The position numbers and the translations under genes are program-made. A stretch of 64,000 bases of DNA from Betaproteobacteria bacterium HGW-Betaproteobacteria-11. Its GTDB lineage: Bacteria > Pseudomonadota > Gammaproteobacteria > Burkholderiales > Rhodocyclaceae. The stretch spans positions 124,001-188,000 of the forward strand of contig PHCV01000005.1 of the NCBI GenBank assembly GCA_002842395.1, written 5' to 3'. The notes beneath the pieces are model-generated. The model ran no database searches. It was not told the origin of the DNA and saw nothing but the letters and a program-made list of their open reading frames with translations. Shown here one piece after another: positions 1 to 10,261 of the stretch. Position 1 is the first letter of the stretch. Each line of letters opens with the position of its first letter.

Positions 1-1633
1 TGCGAAAGCTGGCCTGACGCAGGTTGAGGTGCAGGCCGTCGGTGGCGGCTTTCCAGTCGAGCGTGGCCGTCACGGTGTCGAGGGTGAGCCGTGGCTGGGT
101 GAAAATTTCCGGCAGTTCGATGACGCTGTTCTGGCCGTTGAGGGCCAGCGTGCCGCCCTGATCGCCGCCCTCGATCTTGCCGCTGAGGTTGGCAATGCGT
201 GCCAGCGGACCAATCTCGCTGCCGCCCAGATTCTCGAAGCGGCCCTTGAGCGACCACTGCGGTTTGCTCGTGGCGGAGCTTGCCGCATCTGCGCCGCCGG
301 TCGCCCAGCGTGCCGAATAATCGAGCAGACGACCGCGCGGTGCGTGGCGGAGCAGCGACTCGCGCACCGCGGACGGCAGCGGCAGGTAGGTCGCCAGCCG
401 GTCGAGGGTGGTCAGGTCGAGCTGATTGCCACTGATTTCCGCCGTCTCGCCATCCGCTACGGCGAGGAGAGCGTTTCTTGCTCGACCGCCTTGTAGCGCA
501 GTTGTTTTACCAGCGCCGACTTTTTCGGACACGGACTTTCGCCAGGCGAGACTGAAGTCGGTCGGTGGCAGCGCCCAGCCCTCTTGCGTGACCAGCGCCA
601 GGCGACGGGTCTCAAGACTGAAGTTTTCCGTTCCGTCGTCGAGCCGTTGCGCCTTGATTCGTCCGTCGAGTGTGCGCAGGGCGAGTTCGGGCAGGTCGGC
701 GGCAAGTTGCAGGCGCAGGCCGGCCAGGCGTACGTCGGCGGTGACGGCCGTGATCTGCCGGCGGGCGAAGTCGAGCCACAGGCGCAGTCCGCCGTGGCCG
801 GCGGGCAGGGCCAGCGGATAATCGAACCAGGCTTGCCAGATCGCCAGATCGGCGCCGTCGGCCTCGGCATACAGGCTGCCTTGCCAGTGTTCGGGCAGCA
901 GGCGGTTATCCCCGCTTTCCCGCAGATCGCCGCGCAGTTCCAGTCGTTCGGCCAGGTGTTGCGGCGGCGAGGCGGCGAGGCCGAAGCGATGCCGGCGGCC
1001 GTTGTTGTCGAGCTGAAAGTTGAGATGGGCGAGATCGAGCGGCGGCGCAGCGCGCAATTCATCATGCCAGGCAAGATGGGCGTCGTGAATGACGATACGG
1101 CGCTGGGCCAGCAGCCAGTCGACGAAGCCGGGCTGCTCGTTTTGCGTCGGATCGATTTCCAGCCCGGCCACGAAAAGATGACCATTCGTCTCGCGGCGGA
1201 TGACGAGTTGTGGCGCCTCTATGGCCAGCTTCGCCAGCCGCGGTTGCAGATACAGCAGCGAACTCCAGCCTACTTCGGCCTCGATTTTATCGAAGCCGAG
1301 AGCCGGCCGGCCGGTACTGTCGCGGACCTCGAACCCCTCGATGGTCAGCAGCGGATGCAGACCCCGCCAGCCACCGGTGATATGCCGGATCGCTACAGGC
1401 CGGTTCACCGCGCGGGCCAGCGCTGTCTCGATATCGCCACGATAATTTTCGATCTGCGGCAAAACCAGGTAGCGCAGGGCGAGCAGTAACAGGCCGAAGG
1501 CGAAATAGCCAGCCACCGCGCTCCACCCCAGAACGCGCGCCACGACAGGTAGCCAGGGCTGGTCGAGCAGGCGACGGAGGAGGGGCAGCGAGCGCAGCCG
1601 CAGCAGAACGTTGAAGAGCGAAAAACGGGACAT
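1..1633 (-). CDS. YhdP/AsmA-like envelope protein, N-terminal part (3' end outside window)
   Basis: About 544 residues are visible from the ATG at 1633; the gene runs off the left edge. The N-terminus is a short basic stretch followed by one membrane segment (about residues 30-52, VAGYFAFGLLLLALRYLVLP). After it comes a beta-rich region of AsmA/DUF3971 type (RPVAIRHITGGWRGLHPLL, LAIEAPQLVIRR). Family members (YhdP, about 1,270 residues in E. coli) are inner-membrane-anchored periplasmic proteins linked to phospholipid transport to the outer membrane. Residues of about 370-398 are encoded by an inserted dispersed repeat (440-525) and read in frame. The gene is divergent from glnE. The family call rests on N-terminal layout and general similarity. 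Confidence 0.75.
   Translation of the reverse strand, partial: MSRFSLFNVLLRLRSLPLLRRLLDQPWLPVVARVLGWSAVAGYFAFGLLLLALRYLVLPQIENYRGDIETALARAVNRPVAIRHITGGWRGLHPLLTIEGFEVRDSTGRPALGFDKIEAEVGWSSLLYLQPRLAKLAIEAPQLVIRRETNGHLFVAGLEIDPTQNEQPGFVDWLLAQRRIVIHDAHLAWHDELRAAPPLDLAHLNFQLDNNGRRHRFGLAASPPQHLAERLELRGDLRESGDNRLLPEHWQGSLYAEADGADLAIWQAWFDYPLALPAGHGGLRLWLDFARRQITAVTADVRLAGLRLQLAADLPELALRTLDGRIKAQRLDDGTENFSLETRRLALVTQEGWALPPTDFSLAWRKSVSEKVGAGKTTALQGGRARNALLAVADGETAEISGNQLDLTTLDRLATYLPLPSAVRESLLRHAPRGRLLDYSARWATGGADAASSATSKPQWSLKGRFENLGGSEIGPLARIANLSGKIEGGDQGGTLALNGQNSVIELPEIFTQPRLTLDTVTATLDWKAATDGLHLNLRQASFR
440..525 (-). repeat. Modular dispersed repeat, copy A (86 bp), inside the yhdP-like gene
   Basis: Read on the minus strand it starts AAAAAGTCGGCGCTGG and ends GCGAGACGGCG. 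Between the ends is one 44-bp unit (469-512 on the plus strand) that matches the units of copies at 17153 and 22182. Compared with those it lacks one 44-bp unit plus 16 bp, the latter lying between two GGCGAGGA repeats, for a net 60 bp. It is translated in frame inside the yhdP-like protein, starting KVGAGKTTALQGGRARNALL and ending AVADGETA. Confidence 0.85.
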
Positions 1634-1701
1634 GAAGGGCGGAAGGGTGGCGGCGGTCGGGCTAGAATCGGCGTGCTTACCAAGGGTCTGAATTCTAACC
1701 G

Positions 1702-4395
1702 ATGCCTTCTCCCGCCGATATTCCTGCAACATCCCGTTACCTCGCGCGCCTGTTCGCCGTGTACCCGCAACTGGCGGCGGACGCGATGGCGCGTATCGAG
1801 CAGCCGGTCGCCGCCGCCGAGCTGCACGCCGTGCTCGCCGGCCGCAGCCTGAACGAGGTCAATCTGAAGCCGGCCCTGCGCGAATTGAAGCGCCGTGCCT
1901 ACGCCCGCATCGCCAGCCGCGATCTGGCGGGGAAGGCGACACTCGCCGAGGTGGTCGAGGCCATGACCCAGGTCGCCGAGCAGGCGGTGGCCACGGCGCA
2001 GGCCGTGCTCACCGCTTCGCTGGCCGAGCGCTATGGCCTGCCACGCGGCCCCGACGGGCGGGTGCAGGAACTGATCGTCGTCGGCATGGGCAAGCTCGGC
2101 GGGCGCGAGCTCAATGTCTCGTCCGACATCGATCTGATCTTCGTCTATCCCGAGGATGGCGAAACCGACAGCGGGCGCAAGATTTCCAACTTCGAGTTCT
2201 TCACCCGGCTCGGGCGACAGCTGATCAATGCGATTGCCGAGGTTACCGCCGAAGGCCAGGTATTCCGCGTCGACATGCGCTTGCGGCCGGACGGCGACTC
2301 GGGGCCGCTGGCCTGTTCGTTCGAGATGCTGGAGAACTATTTCGTCAGCCAGGGCCGGGAATGGGAACGTTACGCCTGGATCAAGGCCAGGCCCCTGACC
2401 GGCACGCGCCACGACGAGCTGGAGGCGATCCGGCGGCCCTTCGTGTTCCGTCGCTATCTCGACTTCGGCACCATCCAGGCGATGCGCGAACTGCATGCGC
2501 AAATTCGCCGCGAGGTGGCGAAAAAAGCCATGGCCGACAACGTCAAGCTCGGTCCCGGCGGCATCCGCGAGATCGAATTCCTTGCCCAGGTGTTCCAGCT
2601 GATCCGCGGCGGGCGCGATCCTGGTCTGCAGCAGAGGCCAACCCTGGCGGTGCTCGCGGGGCTTGCCGAGCGCGGGCTGATCGAGCCGGAGGCACAACGG
2701 AAACTTGCCGCAGCCTATGATTTTCTGCGTCGGGTGGAACATCGGCTGCAATATCTCGATGATGCGCAGACTCACCAGTTGCCGGCGAACGAGGATGACC
2801 GGCGGATCATCGCGCAGACCATGGGCTGCGCCGACTATGCCGAATTCATTACGGTGCTGGATTCCCGGCGTGCCTTTGTCGCCGCCCAGTTCGAGCAGAT
2901 TTTCGCCGAGCGCGAGAGCGAGCTGCATCCCCTGACTGCATTCTGGCAGGACGTGCCGCAAAACTGCGCAGCGGTCACCGCCGATAACGGGCCGCTGCTG
3001 CTGCCGCTCGAAGTTCTCGGCTATCGCGACCCGCGGGCCGCATGTTTGCGGCTGGCCGAGTTGCGCGGCAGCGCGCGCTACCGGAGCCTCGCGGAAGGCA
3101 CGCGCCTGCGGCTCGATGCACTGGTGCCGCGTTTCATCGAGCTGGCTGCCCGCCAGATGCAGCCCGATGCCGCGCTGGCCCGCGGCCTCGACCTGTTCGC
3201 GGCGATCGCCCGCCGCGGTGCTTATCTTGCGCTGTTGCTGGAAAATCCGGCGACTCTGGAAAAGGTCGCGCAACTGGTCGGCAGCTCGCGCTGGGCAGCA
3301 AGCTATCTGCAGCGCCATCCGATCCTGCTCGACGAACTGCTCGATCCGCGCCTGCTCGATGCCGCTCCCGACTGGACGCTGTTTCGTCAACAGCTGCAGG
3401 GCCGGATCGACGATCTCGAACCGGATGCCGAACGGCAGATGGACGTGCTGCGCGAGCAGCACCATGCCCAGGAATTTCGCCTGCTGGCGCAGGATGTCGC
3501 CGGGCGGCTGACGGTCGAACGGCTGGCTGACCATCTTTCCGCCCTGGCCGATCTGACGCTCGAGGCGACCCTGCCCTGCGTCTGGCACAAGTTGAGCAAG
3601 CGCACGGGCACGGTACCCCACCTGGCCATCATTGGCTACGGCAAGCTCGGCGGCAAGGAACTGGGCTATGCCTCCGACCTTGATCTGGTCTATGTCTATG
3701 ACGATGCGGCCGAGGGCGCCGACGAAGTCTACAGTCGCCTGGCGACCCGTCTCAACACCTGGCTCGCGGCGCGAACCCCGGCCGGGCAGTTGTTCGAAGT
3801 CGATCTGCGGCTGCGCCCCAATGGCGAATCGGGATTGGTGGCCGTGAGTCTCGAGGCTTTTCGCCGCTACCAGTTCGAATCGGCCTGGACCTGGGAACAT
3901 CAGGCGCTCACCCGTGCCCGCTTTTGCGCCGGCGATGCGATCGTCGGCGAGCGTTTCGAGGCGATTCGCGTCGAGGTGCTGCGTCAGGAGCGGAATCTCG
4001 CCAAACTTGCCGCCGAAGTCGTGGCGATGCGGCAGAAAATGTACGACACCCATGCCACGCCGGCCGCTCGACGCGAGGCGGTGTTCGATCTCAAGCACGA
4101 CCCCGGCGGCCTGATCGACGTCGAATTCGTCGTCCAGTATCTGGTGCTGGGCCATGCCCGGCGCCACCCGCGGCTCGCCGCCAATCTGGGCAACATCGCC
4201 CTGCTCGGACTGGCTGCCGAACTCGGTCTGCTCCCTGTGGCACTCGCTGCACGTACCGCCGATGCCTACCGCGAACTGCGGCGGCGGCAGCATGCCTTGC
4301 GGCTGAACGAGGTCGAGGCGCGTGTGGCGCCGGACGAAGTCGTCCTCCAGACAGCCACGGTGCGCGCACTCTGGCACCATGTCTTCCACTCCTGA
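1702..4395 (+). CDS. glnE: Bifunctional glutamine synthetase adenylyltransferase/deadenylase
   Basis: 897 residues. GlnE attaches and removes AMP on a tyrosine of glutamine synthetase in response to PII, tuning nitrogen assimilation. Both nucleotidyltransferase halves are visible. The N-terminal half has [20 protein letters not shown] (about residues 128-147). The C-terminal half has [20 protein letters not shown] (about residues 644-663) followed by the LRPNGESG region. Both halves keep the GKLGG and paired acidic residues expected of an active enzyme. The length is normal for betaproteobacterial GlnE. The gene lies 10 bp upstream of argJ on the same strand and is probably co-transcribed with it. 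Confidence 0.96.
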   Translation: MPSPADIPATSRYLARLFAVYPQLAADAMARIEQPVAAAELHAVLAGRSLNEVNLKPALRELKRRAYARIASRDLAGKATLAEVVEAMTQVAEQAVATAQAVLTASLAERYGLPRGPDGRVQELIVVGMGKLGGRELNVSSDIDLIFVYPEDGETDSGRKISNFEFFTRLGRQLINAIAEVTAEGQVFRVDMRLRPDGDSGPLACSFEMLENYFVSQGREWERYAWIKARPLTGTRHDELEAIRRPFVFRRYLDFGTIQAMRELHAQIRREVAKKAMADNVKLGPGGIREIEFLAQVFQLIRGGRDPGLQQRPTLAVLAGLAERGLIEPEAQRKLAAAYDFLRRVEHRLQYLDDAQTHQLPANEDDRRIIAQTMGCADYAEFITVLDSRRAFVAAQFEQIFAERESELHPLTAFWQDVPQNCAAVTADNGPLLLPLEVLGYRDPRAACLRLAELRGSARYRSLAEGTRLRLDALVPRFIELAARQMQPDAALARGLDLFAAIARRGAYLALLLENPATLEKVAQLVGSSRWAASYLQRHPILLDELLDPRLLDAAPDWTLFRQQLQGRIDDLEPDAERQMDVLREQHHAQEFRLLAQDVAGRLTVERLADHLSALADLTLEATLPCVWHKLSKRTGTVPHLAIIGYGKLGGKELGYASDLDLVYVYDDAAEGADEVYSRLATRLNTWLAARTPAGQLFEVDLRLRPNGESGLVAVSLEAFRRYQFESAWTWEHQALTRARFCAGDAIVGERFEAIRVEVLRQERNLAKLAAEVVAMRQKMYDTHATPAARREAVFDLKHDPGGLIDVEFVVQYLVLGHARRHPRLAANLGNIALLGLAAELGLLPVALAARTADAYRELRRRQHALRLNEVEARVAPDEVVLQTATVRALWHHVFHS

Positions 4396-4405
4396 AAGGT
4401 CACTC

Positions 4406-5680
4406 ATGCCCGTTAATTACGCTACTCCCGAACCTGCCGCCCTGTTCCCGGTCGCCGGAGTCCGGCTCGGCACGGCTGCCGCCGGGATTCGCAAGCCGAA
4501 CCGGCAGGATCTCACGCTGATCGAACTGGCACCCGGCAGCCAGGTCGCCGGGGTATTCACCCAAAACCGCTTCTGCGCGGCGCCGGTCACGCTCTGCCGC
4601 GAACATCTGGCGCAGGACACCGGCATCCGCGCCCTGGTGATCAACACCGGCATTGCCAATGCCTGTACTGGCGAGGCCGGTCTGCTTGCCGCGCGGCAAA
4701 CGTGCACGGCGGTGGCCGGGTTGCTCGGCTGCACGGCGGCGCAGGTGCTGCCGTTTTCCACTGGCGTGATCCTCGAACACCTGCCGAGCGAGCGGCTGAT
4801 CGCCGGCCTGCCGGCGGCGCGGGCGGCGCTGGCGGAAGACCACTGGCATGCCGCGGCGCACGCCATCATGACCACCGACACCGTGGCCAAGGCGGCCTCG
4901 CGGCGTATTGCCGGCCCGCGCAGCGGAATCCCCGGCATGCAAAGCCCCAGCGCCGGGTTTCCGCTGACCGTCACCGGCATCGCCAAGGGCGCCGGGATGA
5001 TCCGGCCGAACATGGCGACCATGCTCGGCTTCATCGCCTGCGACGTCGGCCTCGCTCCCGATCTGCTGCAAAGCCTGGTGCGCGAGGCGGCGGATGCCTC
5101 GTTCAACCGCATTACCGTCGATGGCGACACCTCGACCAACGATTCCTTCGTCCTCATCGCCACCGGCGCCTCCGGCTGCGCGATCGACAGCGAGTCTTCG
5201 CCATACTGGCCGGCGCTGCGGGCGGCCGTGATCGAGGTGGCGCAGGAACTGGCGCAGGCCATCGTCCGCGATGGCGAGGGCGCGACCAAGTTCATCACGA
5301 TAAAAGTCGGCGCTGGTGGCACGGCGGACGAATGCCGTCGGGTGGCCTACGCCATCGCTCATTCGCCCTTGGTGAAGACTGCCTTCTTCGCCTCCGATCC
5401 CAACCTCGGCCGCATCCTCGCCGCCATCGGTTGCGCCGGCATCGGGGATCTCGATGTCGGCCGGCTGCGCGTCTGGCTGGGTAGCGCGGGCGAGGAAGTG
5501 CTGGTGGCCGAACGCGGCGGGCGGGCGGCGAGCTATGTCGAAGATGATGGCGCGCGCATCATGCAGGCCGCGGAAATCACGGTACGCGTCGATCTTGGCC
5601 GCGGCGCCGCAGAGGCCGTGGTGTGGACCTGCGATCTCTCCTATGACTACGTCAAGATCAATGCCGACTACCGGAGTTGA
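4406..5680 (+). CDS. argJ: Glutamate N-acetyltransferase / amino-acid acetyltransferase (ornithine acetyltransferase)
   Basis: 424 residues, starting [20 protein letters not shown]; an in-frame upstream extension into glnE is not conserved and was rejected. ArgJ transfers acetyl from N-acetylornithine to glutamate in the cyclic arginine pathway and self-cleaves into two chains. The cleavage region is seen as [17 protein letters not shown], with the nucleophilic Thr in [26 protein letters not shown] and [18 protein letters not shown] are typical ArgJ signatures. A 25-bp copy of the short dispersed repeat at 5302-5326 encodes KVGAGGTA in the beta chain. Confidence 0.96.
   Translation: MPVNYATPEPAALFPVAGVRLGTAAAGIRKPNRQDLTLIELAPGSQVAGVFTQNRFCAAPVTLCREHLAQDTGIRALVINTGIANACTGEAGLLAARQTCTAVAGLLGCTAAQVLPFSTGVILEHLPSERLIAGLPAARAALAEDHWHAAAHAIMTTDTVAKAASRRIAGPRSGIPGMQSPSAGFPLTVTGIAKGAGMIRPNMATMLGFIACDVGLAPDLLQSLVREAADASFNRITVDGDTSTNDSFVLIATGASGCAIDSESSPYWPALRAAVIEVAQELAQAIVRDGEGATKFITIKVGAGGTADECRRVAYAIAHSPLVKTAFFASDPNLGRILAAIGCAGIGDLDVGRLRVWLGSAGEEVLVAERGGRAASYVEDDGARIMQAAEITVRVDLGRGAAEAVVWTCDLSYDYVKINADYRS
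5302..5326 (+). repeat. Short dispersed repeat core, in argJ
   Basis: AAAAGTCGGCGCTGG followed by TGGC and ACGGCG. The sequence matches the two joined ends of the long repeats at 440, 17153 and 22182 and is read in argJ as KVGAGGTA, the same codon phase as in the yhdP-like, kef-like and wbuC copies. Confidence 0.6.
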
Positions 5681-5682
5681 AC

Positions 5683-6273
5683 ATGGATGGTTCACCAGTT
5701 TCCCACGCCATCGCCCTGATCGATGCCGCCAACAGCGAAGACCCGCGCCGCGAGGAGGGCGAACCGAAAGAGCTGCTCTATGCGAAACGGATGAGCGCGA
5801 TGCTCGACCGCTTCGCACCGCAGGCTGCGGATTGTGTTCGTCTGGCGGTACGCGCCCAGCACATCCGCCGCTGGGAAGTGCCGCGCGAACGCTATCCGCT
5901 GACGCGTGCCGGTTATCACGCCTGGCGCACCGGGCTGTATGCCTTCCATGCCGAAACGGCTGGCGCCCTGCTGCGCGAAGCGGGTCTCGATGAGGAAACC
6001 GTCGGCCGGGTCCGGCAGGCGGTGGCCAAGCGCGGCCTGCGCAACAATCCGGAAGCGCAATTACTCGAGGATGTCGCCGCGCTGGTATTCATTGAGCATT
6101 ACCTCGAGGGCTTCGTTCGTGCCAAGCCGGACTACGACGAGGCGAAGTGGCTGGAGATTCTGCAAAAGACCTGGCGCAAGCTGTCGCCCGCGGCGCAGCA
6201 GTTCGGTGGCGGCGGGGGCATTCGCCTGCCCGCCGCACTCGTCCCGCTCATCCACAAGGCAATTGCGGCATAA
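5683..6273 (+). CDS. DUF4202 domain protein
   Basis: 196 residues from the ATG two bases after the argJ stop. The sequence matches the DUF4202 layout from one end to the other: AIALIDAANSEDPR near the start, then ELLYAKRMSAMLDRFAP, RAQHIRRWEVPRERYP and YHAWRTGLYAFHAE. It continues with a segment resembling HD-superfamily helices (LEDVAALVFIEHYLEGF). No membrane segment or signal peptide is seen. Biochemical function is unknown to me. DUF4202 proteins are often encoded close to nitrogen or sulfur assimilation genes, and the coupling to argJ here suggests a metabolic role, which is inference only. Confidence 0.85.
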   Translation: MDGSPVSHAIALIDAANSEDPRREEGEPKELLYAKRMSAMLDRFAPQAADCVRLAVRAQHIRRWEVPRERYPLTRAGYHAWRTGLYAFHAETAGALLREAGLDEETVGRVRQAVAKRGLRNNPEAQLLEDVAALVFIEHYLEGFVRAKPDYDEAKWLEILQKTWRKLSPAAQQFGGGGGIRLPAALVPLIHKAIAA

Positions 6274-6321
6274 TCGGCCAAACTAGAACCACACATATAA
6301 CAGAGACAACAGAGAGCGCTC

Positions 6322-7227
6322 GTGCACATCGGTTTCATTGGCCTTGGCCTCATGGGGCGACCCATGGCGCTTCATTTCGCGCGCGCCGGACACGTGCTGC
6401 ATCTGTGGGCGCGGCGTCAGGCGTCGTTCGATCCGTTCGCCACGGCGCGCACGGCAGGACAGGCGCAGTTCCATGCATCGCCCGCCGATGTGGCGCGACA
6501 AGCTGAAGTGGTGTTCACCATGGTCGCGGCGGGCCAGGACGTGGAGACGATCTGCTTTGGCGAAAATGGCTTGGTCCACGGTGCCGCACCGGGAACCCTG
6601 ATGGTGGATATGAGCACGATCGGTGCGCAGGCGGCACGGAGTATCGGTGAGCGGCTGGCCGCGCGGGGTCTCGAGTTCGTCGATGCGCCGGTTTCCGGTG
6701 GCGAGGCGGGCGCGATCGACGCCACCCTCTCGATCATGGTCGGCGGCAGGGCGGAGTGTGTCGAAAAACTGCGTCCCTTGTTTACCCTGCTCGGCCGCTC
6801 GGTTACCCATGTCGGTACATGCGGTGCCGGCCAGGTAGCCAAGTCCTGCAATCAGATCCTGGCTGGCGTTACCGTGCTGGCGGTGGCCGAGGCACTGCAC
6901 CTGGCGCGGCAAAGCGGCGTCGATCCGGCGAAGGTGCGTGAAGCCCTGCTCGGCGGCTTTGCCTATTCGAAGATTCTCGAACATCATGGCCGGCGCATGC
7001 TTGAAGGTAATTTCAAGCCTGGCTTCAAGACCTGGATGCAGCAAAAAGATCTGCGCCTGGTGATGGAGGAAGCTCACCGGCTCGGCTTGATGCTGCCGTC
7101 CGCGGCGACGGCGACGCAGATGTTCAACGCCCTGGTCGGCCATGGCCTGGGCGAGGAAGATACAGTTGCCATGCTGAAGTTGCTGGAAGCGGTCGCCGCG
7201 CCCGAACGAGGAAAGGACACGAATTGA
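6322..7227 (+). CDS. NAD(P)-dependent beta-hydroxyacid dehydrogenase (GarR/GlxR/MmsB family)
   Basis: 301 residues from a GTG start. The N-terminal Rossmann motif is GFIGLGLMGRPMALHFARAG. The family substrate-binding signature is FVDAPVSGGEAGAIDATLSI, and the catalytic-lysine region is GAGQVAKSCNQI. This family reduces tartronate semialdehyde or oxidises 3-hydroxyisobutyrate and similar short hydroxyacids; the exact substrate cannot be read from the sequence. The stop codon overlaps the TTG start of the following PAS-GGDEF-EAL gene, so the two are probably translationally coupled. Confidence 0.9.
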   Translation: MHIGFIGLGLMGRPMALHFARAGHVLHLWARRQASFDPFATARTAGQAQFHASPADVARQAEVVFTMVAAGQDVETICFGENGLVHGAAPGTLMVDMSTIGAQAARSIGERLAARGLEFVDAPVSGGEAGAIDATLSIMVGGRAECVEKLRPLFTLLGRSVTHVGTCGAGQVAKSCNQILAGVTVLAVAEALHLARQSGVDPAKVREALLGGFAYSKILEHHGRRMLEGNFKPGFKTWMQQKDLRLVMEEAHRLGLMLPSAATATQMFNALVGHGLGEEDTVAMLKLLEAVAAPERGKDTN

Positions 7228-9794
7228 CGCGTCTTTGCGGCCCCGGCCGGATCTCCTCGCATCTTGGTTTGGCCGGATTGCTCGACCATGCCCCACTAGG
7301 CATCTTGTTTACCCGCAATCGCGTGTTCTGCGAAGTTAACCGCGAGTGTGCCCGGTTGTTGGGTTATGCCATCGAGGAACTGATCGGCCAGCCGGCGGCG
7401 ATGATCTATCCCGATGAGGGGATTCATCAGGCACTCGCTCTGGAGGCGGCACCGACGCTCGCCGCCGGTAAGGTATTTCATGCCGAGACCGAACTGGTGC
7501 GCAAGGATGGCCGCCGTTTCTGGTGCCGGATGCAGGCACGGGCGATCGATCCGGCCCGGCCCGGACAGGGCACACTCTGGTTTCTCGAGGACGTCAGCGA
7601 TGAACGGCAGATGCAGGAGGCCCTCGAACATTCGAATCGGGTATTCGGGGCATTATTCAGCAGCACTGCCATGGCCGTGCTCTATGTGCGCGAGCGAACG
7701 ATTCTGCGGTACAACCGTCAGCTCGAAACCCTGTTCGGGTTCCCGCACGACAGCGTGGCCGGCGTTTCGACCCGAATCCTGTTCGACAACGAGGAAGACT
7801 ACCGTCGCTTCGGCCGGGAAACCTATCCGCATCTTCGGCACGGCGCAGCGAGTACGCATGTGGTCAGGCATCTGCCCGATGGCGAGGTGCTGCAGTTGCG
7901 CGTCTTCGGCACTGCACTCGATGCGGACGAGCCCGATGTGGGCTCGATCTGGTTTATCGAGGATGTGACCGCCCTGCACGAGGCGGAGCAGAAGCTGCGG
8001 CAGGCCTATGCCGAGCAACAGGCGATTTTCGACAACGCCGCGATCGGTATCGTTCTGGCGCGCGACCGTGTCATTTTGCGCTGCAATCCATGGCTGGCGC
8101 CGGTGACCGGGTACGATCCGGAAGAACTGATCGGACGTTCCTCGCGGGTGCTCTATCGCAGCGAAACCGATTACCAGAGAGTCGGTGCGGTGTTTGCCGA
8201 GGCTTTTGCCAGCGGCGAACCGGCAATCAACGAGCTGCCCCTGCGCCGGCGTGATGGGAGCAGCTTCTGGGCCCGCATCACCAGCCGGCGGATTGAAGGC
8301 ACTGATTCGGATGTCATTTCGATCATCGAGGACATCAGCGAGCAGCATAAGGCTGAACAGGCGTTGCTGGACATGCGACAGCAACTCGAGGTGCGCGTCG
8401 CCGAACGCACCGCCGAACTCGAGACGGTGGTGGCGCAGTTGCAGCAGGAGGTTTTCGAACGGATGCAGGCCGAACGGCGCATCTGGGAAATGGCGCATCA
8501 CGACGGGCTCACCGGTCTGCCCAACCGGGCCTTGCTGCATGATCGGCTGGCACGGGCACTGGAGCAGGCGCAGCGCGAAAAAAAACGTACCGCTGCGATG
8601 TTCATCGATCTCGACCGATTCAAGAGCATCAACGATACCCTCGGCCATGCCGTCGGCGACGAGTTGCTGCAGCATGTCGCGCAGCGCCTGAAAACCCTGG
8701 TGCGGGGAGTCGATACGATATCGCGGCTGGGCGGCGATGAATTCGTCGTCGTGCTGCACGAGATTGCCTCGGTGGATGATGCGGTGCTGGTGGCGGAGAA
8801 GATCCTGGTGGCGCTGGCCACACCGATGGTCATTGGCGGCAATCCGATTCACGTCACGCCTTCAATCGGGATCGCGGTCTATCCGGAGGACGGCACGGAA
8901 GTCCTGTTATTGATGAAAAATGCCGATACCGCGATGTATCACGCCAAAGCGGCTGGACGCAACAACTTCCAGTTTTTCTCGCGGCAGATGAACGAGCAGG
9001 CCTCACGTTTCTTCGAAATGGAGCAGCGCCTGCGGCAGGCGATCAGCGCGGGGGAACTGATTTTGCATTACCAGCCATTGATCGACTGGACGTCCCGGGC
9101 GGTATGCGGCATGGAAGTGCTGGTGCGCTGGAACGATCCGCAGCATGGGCTGATTTCGCCGGCCGAATTCATTCCGGTGGCCGAGGAGACCGGGCTCATC
9201 ATTCCGCTCGGCGAATGGGTGCTCGCCCATGCCTTGCAACAGAACCGGCAGTGGCAACAGCAAGGCCGGCCGTTGCTCCCGCTCTCGGTCAATCTATCAC
9301 CCCGCCAGTTCCGCCAGAAAGACCTGGTTGACAGCATTCGCCGGCTTCTTGCCGAAACGGGCCAGCCGGCGAACCTGCTCGAACTCGAACTCACCGAGTC
9401 GAGCTTGATGCACGACGTGAGCGAGACCACCAACCGACTGCACGAACTGGCGGCGATGGGGGTCTCCATCGCCATCGACGATTTCGGCACCGGTTATTCG
9501 AGCCTCGCCTACCTGAAGCGGTTTCCGGTACATAAGCTCAAAGTCGACCAGAGTTTCGTCCGCGATCTGACCACCGATGCCGACGATGTCGCCATCGTGA
9601 CCTCGGTGATCGGGTTGGCCGCCAGCATGCGGCTCGATCTGGTGGCCGAGGGCGTCGAACGGACCGAGCAGCTTGAGGTACTACTCGGCATGGGCTGCCG
9701 AAAATTTCAGGGCTACCTGTTTTCATGGCCACTGCCGGCAAGCGCGGCCGATGACATCTTTTCTCCGCCGTTCTTGAAGACCAATGGATTTTGA
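7224..9794 (+). CDS. Triple-PAS diguanylate cyclase/phosphodiesterase (PAS-PAS-PAS-GGDEF-EAL)
   Basis: 856 residues from a TTG start that overlaps the previous stop and is preceded by GAGGAAAGG. Three PAS domains lie at about residues 18-125, 140-250 and 265-375, joined by PAC-like ends (LWFLEDVSDERQ, IWFIEDVTALHE, VISIIEDISEQH). A coiled coil (about 375-425) leads to a GGDEF domain with intact GGDEF near residue 503. The EAL domain follows (about 605-845), with EFIPVAEETGLI, LELTESSLM, IDDFGTGYSSLAYLKRFPV and VAEGVER. The EAL signature itself reads EVL (near residue 630), a tolerated variant. There are no membrane segments, so it is a cytoplasmic sensor controlling cyclic-di-GMP. The sensed ligand is unknown. 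Confidence 0.95.
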   Translation: MTRLCGPGRISSHLGLAGLLDHAPLGILFTRNRVFCEVNRECARLLGYAIEELIGQPAAMIYPDEGIHQALALEAAPTLAAGKVFHAETELVRKDGRRFWCRMQARAIDPARPGQGTLWFLEDVSDERQMQEALEHSNRVFGALFSSTAMAVLYVRERTILRYNRQLETLFGFPHDSVAGVSTRILFDNEEDYRRFGRETYPHLRHGAASTHVVRHLPDGEVLQLRVFGTALDADEPDVGSIWFIEDVTALHEAEQKLRQAYAEQQAIFDNAAIGIVLARDRVILRCNPWLAPVTGYDPEELIGRSSRVLYRSETDYQRVGAVFAEAFASGEPAINELPLRRRDGSSFWARITSRRIEGTDSDVISIIEDISEQHKAEQALLDMRQQLEVRVAERTAELETVVAQLQQEVFERMQAERRIWEMAHHDGLTGLPNRALLHDRLARALEQAQREKKRTAAMFIDLDRFKSINDTLGHAVGDELLQHVAQRLKTLVRGVDTISRLGGDEFVVVLHEIASVDDAVLVAEKILVALATPMVIGGNPIHVTPSIGIAVYPEDGTEVLLLMKNADTAMYHAKAAGRNNFQFFSRQMNEQASRFFEMEQRLRQAISAGELILHYQPLIDWTSRAVCGMEVLVRWNDPQHGLISPAEFIPVAEETGLIIPLGEWVLAHALQQNRQWQQQGRPLLPLSVNLSPRQFRQKDLVDSIRRLLAETGQPANLLELELTESSLMHDVSETTNRLHELAAMGVSIAIDDFGTGYSSLAYLKRFPVHKLKVDQSFVRDLTTDADDVAIVTSVIGLAASMRLDLVAEGVERTEQLEVLLGMGCRKFQGYLFSWPLPASAADDIFSPPFLKTNGF

Positions 9795-9830
9795 CTTTAT
9801 TACTCCAGCAACAAACGAAAGGATCATGGC

Positions 9831-10175
9831 ATGACGCAAATTACAACTTCCAGCGGCCTCGGCATCGAGGATATCTGTGAAGGCGAGGGCCACGAGGCCT
9901 GTGCCGGGCAGACGGTGACCGTGCATTACACCGGCTGGCTGACCGATGGCCGCAAGTTTGATTCGAGCAAGGATCGGAATGAGCCTTTCGTCTTTCCGCT
10001 GGGTGGCCGCCGCGTGATCGCTGGCTGGGATGAAGGCGTCGCCGGAATGAAGATCGGCGGCAAGCGCAAGCTGACCATTCCGCCGCAGCTGGGCTATGGC
10101 GCGCGGGGCGCCGGCGGGGTGATTCCGCCAAATGCCACGCTGGTCTTCGAGGTGGAACTGCTGGGACTGGCCTGA
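9831..10175 (+). CDS. FKBP-type peptidyl-prolyl cis-trans isomerase
   Basis: 114 residues: a single FKBP domain with no signal peptide. The family signature is complete: [39 protein letters not shown] and [14 protein letters not shown]. The enzyme catalyses proline isomerisation during protein folding. The start is supported by a GAAAGGA ribosome-binding sequence. The gene converges with the phasin gene across the terminator at 10182-10210. Confidence 0.95.
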   Translation: MTQITTSSGLGIEDICEGEGHEACAGQTVTVHYTGWLTDGRKFDSSKDRNEPFVFPLGGRRVIAGWDEGVAGMKIGGKRKLTIPPQLGYGARGAGGVIPPNATLVFEVELLGLA

Positions 10176-10181
10176 AGGAGT

Positions 10182-10210
10182 AAAAAAAACCCGGTACCGA
10201 GGTACCGGGT
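10182..10210 (-). terminator. Rho-independent terminator of the phasin gene
   Basis: On the minus strand, a 9-bp perfect stem (ACCCGGTAC / GTACCGGGT) with a 4-base loop is followed by a run of eight T. It lies about 50 bp after the phasin stop. On the plus strand the hairpin has no U-run, so it mainly serves the phasin transcript. Confidence 0.85.
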
Positions 10211-10261
10211 GTAAACCAGTCCGTTGCGGACTGGAGGAGGAGACAAACAGTAAAGCTGAAC

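Noticed and set aside
1405-4407. A 1,000-residue open frame on the minus strand across glnE
   Set aside because: It is antisense to the well-supported glnE, its sequence is low-complexity Gly/Arg/Gln-rich, and it has no recognisable motifs.
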